Positions 33,758 to 42,155 of a stretch of 64,000 nt of DNA are shown here, piece after piece (the stretch's first letter is position 1; each line of letters opens with the position of its first letter). This DNA is from Actinomadura formosensis NBRC 14204. Its GTDB lineage: Bacteria > Actinomycetota > Actinomycetes > Streptosporangiales > Streptosporangiaceae. A program made the position numbers and the translations under genes. The DNA lies in the NCBI RefSeq assembly GCF_001552155.1, contig NZ_BCQQ01000015.1, positions 1 to 64,000 on the forward strand. The letters are read 5' to 3'. The notes beneath the pieces are model-generated. The model ran no database searches. It worked only from the letters and a program-made list of their open reading frames with translations, and was not told the origin of the DNA.

Positions 33758-36664
33758 TCAGCCGCGTCGGATGTCGGGTGCGTGCCCGTCCGCCGCGGCG
33801 GGGCGCCATGGCGCGAACGCACTGGTGGTCCTCGGCAGAACGGCGGCCAGTTCGGGGCAGTGGCGCAGGATGACGCTCGTCATGCCGTTGCGTTCGATCC
33901 AGTCCAGGCCGAGCGGCGTGTAGATCTCGGGCCGGAAGTCGACGGTGAGGAAGCGGTCGCTCTGCAGCCGCCGGCTGGCCATGAGGATGAAGATGCGGAA
34001 GGCCGTATCGCTGAAGCCGAAGCCCTCGGGCGGATTCTCCGCGAAGAGCCCGACCATGGTGTCGATGTCGTCGACCGTCCGGTAGAGGTCCTTGAGCCGC
34101 GCCACCGTCTCCGGGTCGGCGCTCAGCTCCTCGAAACGCCGTATCCGGGGCTTGTGCAGGCCGGCGCGGAAGTCGTTGTAGCGCGGGACGCCGCGGCGGC
34201 GGGTCCGCACGAGGTCGACGACGGACAGGTCGATCACCTCGCCGTCCCGTTCGAACGCCTGGAGCGCGCGCGGATAGTTGTACAGGGTGATCGCACCCGG
34301 GTTGGCGGTGCCGAGCGAGTAGAGCGAGTTCGTCAGGCCGAGGTCGCGGACGACCCCCTCGGTCGCGCTGCCCTGCACGTCGTTGAAGCCCAGGGTGCGG
34401 AGCGTCCGGCCGGACGCGTGATCGGCCATCTCGAAGTCGTCCGGGACCAGCGGGTGCATCCGGTAGACGGTGACGAAGTCCTCGGTGAGCGAGTAGGGCG
34501 CGGTGTGGTGGTCCGGCAGCGTCCCGGGAATGCCGGTGAGCGCGTGCTCATCGACCAGCCACAGCCCCAGCCGCGTCAGCCAGTTCCGCGGTGGCCCCGA
34601 CCAGTTGGCCGTCAGCCCGATCTTGATCAGGTCGGTCGCGAGGATCGCCGGGGTCCACTCGACGGTGTGGATCTTGGCGATGAGGGCGGAGACGATGAGC
34701 CTCGCCGTGTGGTAGACGCTGTCCTCGTCCATGCGGGGGTACTCGCTCCGCAGGGCGTCGCACACGGCGTTGTGCTCACGGGCGAAGAGGGTGTGCATGA
34801 CGCTGAGGCCGAACCACCAGTTCTCCCTGAAACCGGTGACCGGGATGCCGGTCGCGTCGACCGGCAGGTGGCCGCTCTCCAGGCGCAGCGCGGCGCCCCC
34901 GTCCGGCTCCCGCAGGGACCGCGCCATGGTCTCGTCGCCGCCGTAGACCTCTGAGCCGTCCCACCAGTGGGAGGCGGTGTTGGAGAACAGGACCGGCGGG
35001 CCGCCCGCCTCGTCGGGGTGAACGCCCTCGTCGCCGGCGAAGCGCATCACCCTCTCGGCCTCCCCGCCCGGGGTGTTGCGCCACGTCATGCCGGGCGGCA
35101 AGGGCACCTCGACGTCCTTCGTCCCGGGGGAGTACCGCTTGTGCGCGACCCAGTCGTGCACCTGGAACTGGATCCATGCGGCGGCGATGATGTTCAGCGA
35201 CCGTGCCGGGATGAAGGTCCTGCGGTGAAGCAGTTCCCTGCTCACGATCACCGGGTTGGGCTCGTTGAAGAGCCGGGGCTGATGGACGGGGGCGAGGTTG
35301 CGGCCGAACGCCGAGCCGAGGGAGCCCATCGCCGGCGCGGACAGATCGTTGTAGGTGCCGTCATAGCTGCGCCTGACCCGCAGTTCCTCATCGATGGGCG
35401 GGGGCACGGGCCGGGCGGCCGGTGGGGCCTCGCGGACCTCGGTATCGATGAGGTTGCGCTCGCGCAGCTCCTGCCGGAGGGCTTCGACGTTGAGGAGGCC
35501 GACCGCGGTCGGCAGCCTGTGCCAGGGAACGCGCCTGTTGAGCGCGCGGAACCCGGCCCGCAGGAGCCCCGAGGCGGCGACGTTGCGTTTCGGGGTCGGG
35601 GTGATGAACCGGAACCCCCGGCGATGGGCGCTGGACGCCTCGTACGCCGCCTTGCGGGCGCGGTTCATGTTGCCGAGGGGCCGGAACTCGTCCGTGGTGT
35701 TCCAGGGGTCGAACGCGATCCCGTCGACCCCGGCCGCGATGGTGCGCGCTTCCGCGGTGTCGAGGTCCTGCCGCGGGATCGTCAGCGTCGCCACCGGGAC
35801 GGCCGGTGCGTCCTCGTCCGCCCAGTCGGCCGCGCCGTCCTCGATGGGCGTCCGGGCGGGATCCACGTAGCGCTGCACGGCCAGTTCGAAGACGATGTCG
35901 GAGCCGGCCAGCCGCGCGGAGATCTCATGCGTGAGGTAGTCGGGATCGGTCTGCGATGGGGGAGGCGCCGCCGGCGCCCCCGCGGCGGGGCGGAGCCGGA
36001 AACGCACCGGCCCGGCCTCGCCCCACAGGATCGCGCCGCGGCTCCAGTACGTCTCCAGTGCGAGGCTCCGCACCTTGTGCCTGGTACCCGCGGTCACGTT
36101 CCGCCGCATGCGGGTGGCGGTGGACCAGCCCACGGCCGCGGGCAGCTTCACGAACAGCCCCACCGCCTTGCGCAGGTTCGTGTCCGCGCCCGCCATCGCC
36201 TGGGCGAACGAGACGAACTCGCGCGCGTTCCGCGCATGGGAGACCGGATAGTTCGTCATGAGGAGGTCATGGGCCTCGTCGGGACCCACCTGGATCCGCA
36301 GCGCCGCCCCGCGCAGGTCGGGCGTGAAGTCCGGTTGCCGCGCGCCGGCGGCGTTGGACAGCCGGACGATGACCGGGTAGTCGGCACCGGGCTGCGCGAA
36401 GCCGGCGCGCAGGTCGTCGGGAAGATCCGGACGGAACGTCAGGCGGGCGTTCTCGATGCCGAGGATCGCCTTCGCGTGGAAGGCCCGCTCGATCCCCGCC
36501 GCGCCGCCGCGCTTCCTGATCTTCACTTGGACGCGCATGATGTCGCGGGCGAGCTTCTCGAAGTGCACCCGCTCGGCCTCGGGGCTGCCGCCCACATAGC
36601 GCTCGTACCCGGCCACCGACAGAGCCCTGCCGACAGTGCGCTCTTGCCGCCTGGTCTCGTACAT
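33758..36664 (-). CDS. Fusion of catalase-like domain and cyclooxygenase-type haem dioxygenase
   Basis: This 968-residue protein has two haem domains. Residues ~30-360 are a minimal catalase fold: distal His63 in AFHAKAILG, RLSNAAGARQPDFTPDLRG near 101-119, and the proximal motif R337-K-A-A-Y341. Residues ~430-945 are an animal-haem-peroxidase domain: distal Q499-F-Q-V-H503-D, FAREHNAVCDAL near 627, and Y734-R-M-H737-P. The last has the same spacing as the catalytic Tyr and proximal His of cyclooxygenase. Catalase-related enzymes that act on fatty-acid hydroperoxides and COX-like linoleate dioxygenases are known as a tandem pair in Nostoc. One polypeptide could therefore form and then cleave or rearrange a hydroperoxide. 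No signal peptide is seen. It is first in a four-gene operon. Confidence 0.85.
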   Translation of the reverse strand: MYETRRQERTVGRALSVAGYERYVGGSPEAERVHFEKLARDIMRVQVKIRKRGGAAGIERAFHAKAILGIENARLTFRPDLPDDLRAGFAQPGADYPVIVRLSNAAGARQPDFTPDLRGAALRIQVGPDEAHDLLMTNYPVSHARNAREFVSFAQAMAGADTNLRKAVGLFVKLPAAVGWSTATRMRRNVTAGTRHKVRSLALETYWSRGAILWGEAGPVRFRLRPAAGAPAAPPPSQTDPDYLTHEISARLAGSDIVFELAVQRYVDPARTPIEDGAADWADEDAPAVPVATLTIPRQDLDTAEARTIAAGVDGIAFDPWNTTDEFRPLGNMNRARKAAYEASSAHRRGFRFITPTPKRNVAASGLLRAGFRALNRRVPWHRLPTAVGLLNVEALRQELRERNLIDTEVREAPPAARPVPPPIDEELRVRRSYDGTYNDLSAPAMGSLGSAFGRNLAPVHQPRLFNEPNPVIVSRELLHRRTFIPARSLNIIAAAWIQFQVHDWVAHKRYSPGTKDVEVPLPPGMTWRNTPGGEAERVMRFAGDEGVHPDEAGGPPVLFSNTASHWWDGSEVYGGDETMARSLREPDGGAALRLESGHLPVDATGIPVTGFRENWWFGLSVMHTLFAREHNAVCDALRSEYPRMDEDSVYHTARLIVSALIAKIHTVEWTPAILATDLIKIGLTANWSGPPRNWLTRLGLWLVDEHALTGIPGTLPDHHTAPYSLTEDFVTVYRMHPLVPDDFEMADHASGRTLRTLGFNDVQGSATEGVVRDLGLTNSLYSLGTANPGAITLYNYPRALQAFERDGEVIDLSVVDLVRTRRRGVPRYNDFRAGLHKPRIRRFEELSADPETVARLKDLYRTVDDIDTMVGLFAENPPEGFGFSDTAFRIFILMASRRLQSDRFLTVDFRPEIYTPLGLDWIERNGMTSVILRHCPELAAVLPRTTSAFAPWRPAAADGHAPDIRRG

Positions 36665-36777
36665 CCGCCCCCCTGCCGATCATTTCATTCGGTCAGCATT
36701 TCCAATTCGTCACCGCCGATACTTGCATGCGGCGAAACGAATCCAAATAACGTTGGCCCAAGTTGCCGAAAATCATC

Positions 36778-36797
36778 CTTGAAATTTGCATTTCAAG
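36778..36797. promoter_or_regulatory. AT-rich palindrome between the oxylipin operon and the PKS cluster
   Basis: Perfect 8-bp arms CTTGAAAT and ATTTCAAG are separated by 4 nt in the AT-rich divergent region upstream of the haem-dioxygenase operon. It could be an operator for that operon; no regulator gene is adjacent. Confidence 0.45.
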
Positions 36798-36883
36798 TAA
36801 AAACCGCTATCGCATTACCCAAAAACAAGGCGACCGCAGTTGACGCCCGCGCTCCCGCGGGCACGCGGCTCCGGCGCGGGTTC

Positions 36884-36926
36884 TCAAGCCTCCGTCGAGG
36901 CCGCCTCGAAGCGGGGCGGCGACCCT
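36884..36926 (+). promoter_or_regulatory. SARP-type promoter of the 2,3-dehydratase gene
   Basis: Three heptamers on an 11-bp repeat are present: TCAAGCC (36884), TCGAGGC (36895) and TCGAAGC (36906). Eight bases later comes GACCCT (36921-36926), a NANNNT -10 box. Transcription would start about 7 nt further on, at the GTG start codon itself (36934). Confidence 0.75.
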
Positions 36927-36933
36927 TGGACGC

Positions 36934-38268
36934 GTGACGAGAGAACCGGCGGAGCGCGACGAGGCCCGGGTCGCGCGTTCCCTGGAGGCCGGCGGCCGGT
37001 CCACGGACGCGCTCCTCGGCTGGTGGGAGGAGCGCCGGCGCGCCCATCCGTTCCGCGTCGAGCCGATCCCGTTCAACGGGCTCAAGGGCTGGTCGTTCGA
37101 CGGGGACACGGGCGCCCTCCGGCACGAGACCGGCCGGTTCTTCACCGTCGAGGGCGTGCGCGCGGACGACGAGGACGGCCGGTCCTGGAGCCAGCCGATC
37201 ATCGACCAGCCCGAGGTCGGCATCCTCGGCATCCTGGTCAAGGAGTTCGGCGGTGTCCTGCACTGCCTCATACAGGCGAAGATGGAGCCGGGCAACTCCA
37301 ACCTGCTGCAGCTGTCCCCGACCGTCCAGGCGACGCGCAGCAACTACACCCGCGTCCACCGGGGCGCGGACGTGCGCTACCTGGAGCACTTCACCGGGCC
37401 GGGGCGCGGCCGGGTCCTCGTGGACGTCCTGCAGTCCGAGCACGGCTCGTGGTTCCTCGGCAAGCGGAACAGGAACATGGTCGTCGAGGCCGTCGGGGAC
37501 GTCCCGGACCATCCCGACTTCCGCTGGCTCACGCTCGGCCGCATCGGCGAGCTGCTGCGGCTCGGGCGGTTCGTCAACATGGACGCGCGGACCGTCCTGT
37601 CCTGCCTGCCGTTCGCCGGGGCGGGCCCGGCCCGGCACTCCGGCCTGGAGATCCGGAGCTGGCTCTGCGACCTGCGCGCGCGGGCGACCCTGCGCCGGTC
37701 GCGGGTCCCGCTGGCCGCCCTCGCGGACTGGACGGTCGGCCCCGGCCGGATCGGGCGCCCGGACGGCCGGTTCTTCACGGTCATCGCGGTCGCGGTCGAG
37801 GCCGGGAACCGGGAGGTGACCGGGTGGACGCAGCCGATCTTCGCGCCGCGCGCCGGCGGGATCGTCGCCTTCCTGCTGAAACGTCTCCGCGGCGTCCCGC
37901 ACGTGCTGGCGCGCGCGCGGGCCGAGATCGGTTTCCGGGACGTGATCGAACTCGGTCCCACCGTGCAGTGCGTGCCGGCCAACCGGGCCGATGACCCGCC
38001 GCAGTTCCTCGCGGACGTGCTCGACGCCGATCCCGCACGCGTGCTGTACGACGCCGTCCTGTCCGAGGAGGGCGGGCGCTTCTACCACGGCGACGCCCGC
38101 TACCGGGTGGTCGAGGTGCCCGGCGACTTCCCCGAGGACGTGCCCGGGGACTTCCGCTGGATCGCCCTGCACCAATTCACGCCCATGCTCCAGCACGGCC
38201 ACTATGTGAACGTGCAGGCGCGCAGCCTGATCGCCTGCATGAACCTTGTGCCGGGCGTGCGCGGGTGA
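36934..38268 (+). CDS. NDP-hexose 2,3-dehydratase
   Basis: This 444-residue enzyme of the EvaA/TylCVI-type 2,3-dehydratase family removes the C-2 hydroxyl from NDP-4-keto-6-deoxyglucose, the first dedicated step to 2-deoxysugars. The typical internal duplication is visible: GRFFTVEGVRAD near residue 66 is echoed by GRFFTVIAVAVE near 275, and LSPTVQATRSNY near 128 by LGPTVQCVPANR near 338. Length fits the family. No ribosome site precedes the GTG, which agrees with a predicted leaderless transcript. It is the leftmost gene of the polyketide cluster and is convergent with the 3-ketoreductase. Confidence 0.93.
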   Translation: MTREPAERDEARVARSLEAGGRSTDALLGWWEERRRAHPFRVEPIPFNGLKGWSFDGDTGALRHETGRFFTVEGVRADDEDGRSWSQPIIDQPEVGILGILVKEFGGVLHCLIQAKMEPGNSNLLQLSPTVQATRSNYTRVHRGADVRYLEHFTGPGRGRVLVDVLQSEHGSWFLGKRNRNMVVEAVGDVPDHPDFRWLTLGRIGELLRLGRFVNMDARTVLSCLPFAGAGPARHSGLEIRSWLCDLRARATLRRSRVPLAALADWTVGPGRIGRPDGRFFTVIAVAVEAGNREVTGWTQPIFAPRAGGIVAFLLKRLRGVPHVLARARAEIGFRDVIELGPTVQCVPANRADDPPQFLADVLDADPARVLYDAVLSEEGGRFYHGDARYRVVEVPGDFPEDVPGDFRWIALHQFTPMLQHGHYVNVQARSLIACMNLVPGVRG

Positions 38269-38271
38269 CGG

Positions 38272-39249
38272 TCACGAGGCGGCACGGCGGATGCCGTCCA
38301 CCAGGGTCGCCTGCTCCAGCGCGTCCGCGGCGGACGCCCCATAGCCCTCCCCGGAGAGCGCGGTGGTGACGAAGTGGCCGACCGCGCGCCCGAACTGGTC
38401 GGCGGGCGGCAGCGCGGGCTCGGTGACCTCGCCCGCCCGCTCGACCCGCAGGGCGGGCCGGAAATCGTCCGGCGGGGTGAACGCCCGGTCCACGCGCAGG
38501 ACGCCTTCGCTTCCGCGCACCTCGTACTCGCACCGGTAGGCGTCGTCCAGCCCGAAGGCGAGCTGCGCCGGTATCCCGTCCGCGGTGCGGAGCAGTGCGG
38601 CGCCGCCGGTGTCGACGCCGAGCGCGGGGTCATGCCCGAGCACCGCGCCCGCCACGGCCAGCGGCCCGCCGAGCAGCAGCCGGGCCGCGCGGACGGGGTA
38701 TCCGGCCACGTCCAGCAGGGCGCCGCCGCCCAGCCCGGCCCGGTACCGGATGTCGCCGTCGGGCCTGCGCGGGATGGTGAACGAGGCGTGGAACGCGCGG
38801 ACGGCGCCGATCGCCCCCTCCGCCAGCAGGCGGCGCGCCTCGGCGTGCTGCGGATGGTGGACGAACATGAAGTTCTCCATCAGCAGCAGCCCGCGCGCCT
38901 CGGCCGCCCTCACGAGCCCGGCCGTCTCCGCCGCGCCCGTGGTGAGGGGCTTCTCCGACAGGACGTGCTTGCCCGCGTCGAGCGCCGCGCCGGCCCACTC
39001 GGCGTGCAGGCCGGGGGGCAGCGGGACGTACACGGCGTCGATGTCCGGGCGGGCGAGCAGCGGGCCGTAGCCCTCGACGGCCGCGCAGCCGAAGCGATCC
39101 GCGAACCGGCGGGCCTTCGCGATGTCGCGGGACGCGACCGCGACCAGTTCGGCCCGCGGGTCGCCGCACAGCGCCGGGATCGCGCGCCGCCACGCGATGT
39201 CGGCGCACCCGAGCACGCCGAAGCGGAGCCTCCCGTCCCGCCGGTTCAT
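38272..39249 (-). CDS. NDP-hexose 3-ketoreductase (Gfo/Idh/MocA family)
   Basis: This 325-residue NAD(P)-dependent oxidoreductase has the Rossmann motif FGVLGCADIAWRRAIP near residue 9, the active-site SEKPLTTG near 94 (Lys) and a C-terminal alpha/beta domain. In deoxysugar clusters such proteins reduce the 3-keto group produced by the 2,3-dehydratase. Its ATG overlaps the 4-ketoreductase stop in ATGA form, so it is second in that operon. Together with the convergent 2,3-dehydratase it completes 2-deoxygenation. The stereochemistry of reduction cannot be read from sequence. Confidence 0.88.
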   Translation of the reverse strand: MNRRDGRLRFGVLGCADIAWRRAIPALCGDPRAELVAVASRDIAKARRFADRFGCAAVEGYGPLLARPDIDAVYVPLPPGLHAEWAGAALDAGKHVLSEKPLTTGAAETAGLVRAAEARGLLLMENFMFVHHPQHAEARRLLAEGAIGAVRAFHASFTIPRRPDGDIRYRAGLGGGALLDVAGYPVRAARLLLGGPLAVAGAVLGHDPALGVDTGGAALLRTADGIPAQLAFGLDDAYRCEYEVRGSEGVLRVDRAFTPPDDFRPALRVERAGEVTEPALPPADQFGRAVGHFVTTALSGEGYGASAADALEQATLVDGIRRAAS

Positions 39250-40184
39250 CCGACCGCCTCCTTCTGCTCCATGGCGGCCGCCCACAGCGCCCGGAGGGAT
39301 TCCTCGGGGGAGCGGCGGGGCCGCCAGCCGAGGGCGGTCCGCGCGCGATCGATGCCGAGGCGCTGGGATCCCGCCGCCGCGCCGGGGGAGGACGGCGGGG
39401 CCGTACCGGTGACCAGCTCGGCCGGCACCCCGCTGATCTCGATGAGCCGTTCGACCAGGGAACGGACGCTCACCGCCCGCCCGCCGCCGATGTTGACCAG
39501 CCGCGGCGCCGGCGTGCCGGGGACGGCCGTGAGCAGCACCGCGCCGGCCACGTCCCGGACGTCCGCGAAGTCCCGGTGCCCGCCCAGGGACGCCAGCCGG
39601 ATCGTCGCGGTCCGCCCGGCGGCCCGCGCGCCGGCGAGCAGCTCCGTGACCATGCCGAGCAGGCTGCCGGCCGGGGCGCCCGGCCCGATGACGTTGGCGA
39701 CCCGCAGTACGACGGCGTCGGCGCGTCCCGCGCGGACCGCGGCGAGGACGGCCTCGGTGGCGCGCAGCTTGGTCCGGCCGTAGGGGGTCAGCGGCGCCGG
39801 GACCGTGTCCTCCCTGAGGACGCCGCCCCCGGGCGCGGACCCGTACTCATGGATCGTGCCGAGCTGGATCAGCCGGGGCGTCCGGCCGAGCTCGGGCAGC
39901 ACCGTGAGGAGGCGTTCGACGAGGACGACGTTGGACGCCTCCATCGCCGCCCCGTCGGCGCGCCACACCGCGCCGGCCGCGTTGACGACCGCGTCGGGGG
40001 CCGTGCGGCGCAGCAGGCCGCGCAGGGCGCCGGGGTCGGCCGCGTCCAGGACCGCGACGTCCGCGCAGGGCATCGCCGCGGGCGGGCGCCGCACCGCCGC
40101 CACCACCTCGTGGCCCGCCGCCGCCAGCGCGGAGCAGAGATGAGACCCGACGAAACCTCCGCCGCCGAGCACGACTGCGCGCAT
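39246..40184 (-). CDS. NDP-hexose 4-ketoreductase (SDR-type epimerase/reductase)
   Basis: This 312-residue extended SDR has the nucleotide motif VVLGGGGFVGSHLCSAL at the N-terminus and the catalytic Tyr-Lys as PYGRTKLRA near residue 138. Its resemblance is to actinomycete 4-ketoreductases (OleU/UrdR-like), which make the final reduction at C-4 of the deoxysugar. The ATG has GGGAGG upstream. It is divergent from the 3,5-epimerase, and SARP-type repeats serve both directions. A UDP-glucose epimerase role is less likely given the neighbours. Confidence 0.85.
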   Translation of the reverse strand: MRAVVLGGGGFVGSHLCSALAAAGHEVVAAVRRPPAAMPCADVAVLDAADPGALRGLLRRTAPDAVVNAAGAVWRADGAAMEASNVVLVERLLTVLPELGRTPRLIQLGTIHEYGSAPGGGVLREDTVPAPLTPYGRTKLRATEAVLAAVRAGRADAVVLRVANVIGPGAPAGSLLGMVTELLAGARAAGRTATIRLASLGGHRDFADVRDVAGAVLLTAVPGTPAPRLVNIGGGRAVSVRSLVERLIEISGVPAELVTGTAPPSSPGAAAGSQRLGIDRARTALGWRPRRSPEESLRALWAAAMEQKEAVG

Positions 40185-40217
40185 GGCCCTCCCGTCCTTC
40201 GCCTGCCGGTGCCCGTG

Positions 40218-40249
40218 ATCGTGACGCGGCGCGTTCGAGGCCGCGTCCA
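40218..40249 (-). promoter_or_regulatory. SARP-type promoter of the 4-ketoreductase operon
   Basis: On the minus strand, TGGACGC (40249-40243) and TCGAACG (40238-40232) lie 11 bp apart. Exactly 8 nt later is CACGAT (40223-40218), which fits NANNNT. Confidence 0.7.
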
Positions 40250-40251
40250 GC

Positions 40252-40294
40252 TCCGATCGACCCCGACCGCGCCTCGAACACCGCTCCGTAGGCT
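40252..40294 (+). promoter_or_regulatory. SARP-type promoter of the 3,5-epimerase gene
   Basis: Heptamers TCCGATC (40252), CCGACCG (40263) and TCGAACA (40274) are spaced by 11 bp. They are followed after 8 nt by TAGGCT (40289-40294), a good -10. The ATG at 40303 is 9 nt past the -10, so the mRNA is probably leaderless; no ribosome site is present. Confidence 0.7.
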
Positions 40295-40302
40295 CGGCCG
40301 CC

Positions 40303-40902
40303 ATGAAGATCGATCCGCTCGCCGTCCCGGACGGTTTCCTCCTCACCCCCGAGCCGATCCGTGACGGGCGCGGCTGCTTCTACGAGTCGTTCAAGCAGGA
40401 GGAACTGCTCACGCACGGCCACCGGTTCCGGCCCGTCCAGGTCAACCACTCGGTGTCGCGGCGCGGCGTGGTGCGCGGGGTCCACGGGGTGCTGCTGCCG
40501 CCGGGCCAGGCCAAGCTCGTCGGCTGCCCGCGCGGCGCGATCCGCGACTTCGTGGTGGACCTGCGGGTCGGCTCGCCCACGTTCGGGAAGTACGACAGCA
40601 CGCTCCTGGACGCCGAGTCCGGCCGCTGCGCCTACGTCGCCGAGGGGCTCGGCCACGCGTTCGTCGCGCTCACCGACGACACGTGCGTGAGCTACCTGTG
40701 CTCGACGGCCCACGTCCCCGGCACGCAGCTCGACATCGACCCCTTCGACCCGGACCTCGCCCTGCCCTGGGACCTGGACGGGGAGCCGGTCGTCTCGGCC
40801 AAGGACGCCGGGGCGCCGACCGTCGCGCAGGCCGCCGCGGCCGGGCTGCTGGCGACGTACGAGGAGTGCGCGGCACTGTACCGGCGCGCCGTCATGGCGT
40901 GA
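40303..40902 (+). CDS. dTDP-4-keto-6-deoxyhexose 3,5-epimerase (RmlC-like)
   Basis: This 199-residue cupin of the RmlC family inverts C-5 (and C-3) of the 4-keto sugar, pointing to an L-configured sugar in the product. The catalytic histidine is in VVRGVHGVLLPPGQAKLV near residue 62, the DFVVDLRVGSPTFGKY strand is near 85, and AEGLGHAFVALTDD follows near 113. It lies alone and divergent from the 4-ketoreductase, convergent with the first glycosyltransferase gene 6 bp away. Whether it is a true 3,5- or a 5-only epimerase cannot be settled here. Confidence 0.92.
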   Translation: MKIDPLAVPDGFLLTPEPIRDGRGCFYESFKQEELLTHGHRFRPVQVNHSVSRRGVVRGVHGVLLPPGQAKLVGCPRGAIRDFVVDLRVGSPTFGKYDSTLLDAESGRCAYVAEGLGHAFVALTDDTCVSYLCSTAHVPGTQLDIDPFDPDLALPWDLDGEPVVSAKDAGAPTVAQAAAAGLLATYEECAALYRRAVMA

Positions 40903-40908
40903 CCCGCG

Positions 40909-42153
40909 TCAGCGGGGCGAGGCCGCGATCTCCTCCAGGACGGGGACCACGGCGGCCGGGGCGGGCAGTTCCAGCGACTCGCGGCGCAGCCGGCCGGCGC
41001 TCTCCCGCCAGGCCGGGTCCTCCAGCAGTTCCCGCAGGCACCGCCGGATCTGCGGGACCCCCGCGTCCGCCGGAGGCAGCAGCACGGCCGCGCCGGCCGC
41101 GGCGACGCGCTCGACGTTCACGGCGAACTCGTTGCTGAGCGGGAGGCCGAGCTGCGGGACCCCGTGGCGGAGCGCGGTCATCGTCACCCCGGCCCCGCCC
41201 GCGTGCACGACGGCGTCCGCGGACGGCAGGACGTGCTCCAGCGGCACGCGCCCCACCGTTACGCGCGCCCGCCGTCCCTCCGGAATCCGGATCGCGCTCC
41301 GCTGCTCGTCGCCGACCGCCACCCGCACGTCGACGTCCATGCCGGCGGCCGCCTGCAAGATCTCGTTGACCAGCAGCGACCGCGGGCCGAACAGCCGCGG
41401 CGCCGATCTGCTCCAGGTCACGCACAGCCGGGGGCGGCCGGTGCCGTCCGCCGGGTCGAGGGGGTGGGACGCGGGCCCGCCGTACGGCACGTACCGCATC
41501 GGGATCCGCTCCTCCCGGACGGGCGGGCGGACCGACGGCGGGCACACGTCCAGCACCCAGCCGGCGCCGTTCTCGACGGGCTCCAGCCCGTACCGCGCCG
41601 CCGCGCCGGTCATGTCGTCCCCGACGATGTCGGCCACGTCCGGGTCCGGTTCCGCGGTGCCGAGCGGCCCCCACAGATGGCGGACGACGGGCACGCCGAG
41701 CACCGCCCCGGCGAGGACGCCGTCGAAGCACATCAGCTCGGTCACCACCAGGTCGGGGCGCCAGCGGCGGGCGAACCGCACGGTCGCGTCGATCCGCGCG
41801 TCGACCAGCTTGGCCAGCCCCGGGCCGTACTCGCGCATGAAGGCGCCGGGGTCGAACTCGTCGAGCGAGGCGAGCACCCGGTCCTCCAGCGGATGCATGA
41901 CCGGGAGGCCGGCGAGCGGCCCGCGTCCCGCCCGGCGCAGGGCGTCGCGGTACAGCTTGAAGCGGCCGAGGGTGATCATGTCGACGTCCTCGGCGAGCGG
42001 CACGGCGGTCAGCCCGGCCCCGGTGACGGCGGCGGCGATGCCGGGGCCGGCCGTGACCGCCACCTCGTGCCCGGCCGCGCGCAGCGCCCAGCCGAGCGGC
42101 ACCAGCGGCTGGAAGTGCGCCGCGAAATGGGAGGAGGTGAACAGCACGCGCAT
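40909..42153 (-). CDS. Deoxysugar glycosyltransferase (GT1, macrolide-type)
   Basis: This 414-residue GT-B glycosyltransferase of the antibiotic type has the N-terminal acceptor domain starting FTSSHFAAHFQPLVPLGWAL and a C-terminal NDP-sugar site HAGGAGVTMTALRHGVPQLG near 330. The two catalytic-site histidines of this family are in the expected places. It would attach a deoxysugar to the aromatic core or extend a sugar chain. Its ATG lies 2 nt after the stop of the KAS III-like gene, so the two are cotranscribed, coupling acyl transfer and glycosylation genes. Confidence 0.92.
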   Translation of the reverse strand: MRVLFTSSHFAAHFQPLVPLGWALRAAGHEVAVTAGPGIAAAVTGAGLTAVPLAEDVDMITLGRFKLYRDALRRAGRGPLAGLPVMHPLEDRVLASLDEFDPGAFMREYGPGLAKLVDARIDATVRFARRWRPDLVVTELMCFDGVLAGAVLGVPVVRHLWGPLGTAEPDPDVADIVGDDMTGAAARYGLEPVENGAGWVLDVCPPSVRPPVREERIPMRYVPYGGPASHPLDPADGTGRPRLCVTWSRSAPRLFGPRSLLVNEILQAAAGMDVDVRVAVGDEQRSAIRIPEGRRARVTVGRVPLEHVLPSADAVVHAGGAGVTMTALRHGVPQLGLPLSNEFAVNVERVAAAGAAVLLPPADAGVPQIRRCLRELLEDPAWRESAGRLRRESLELPAPAAVVPVLEEIAASPR

Positions 42154-42155
42154 CG

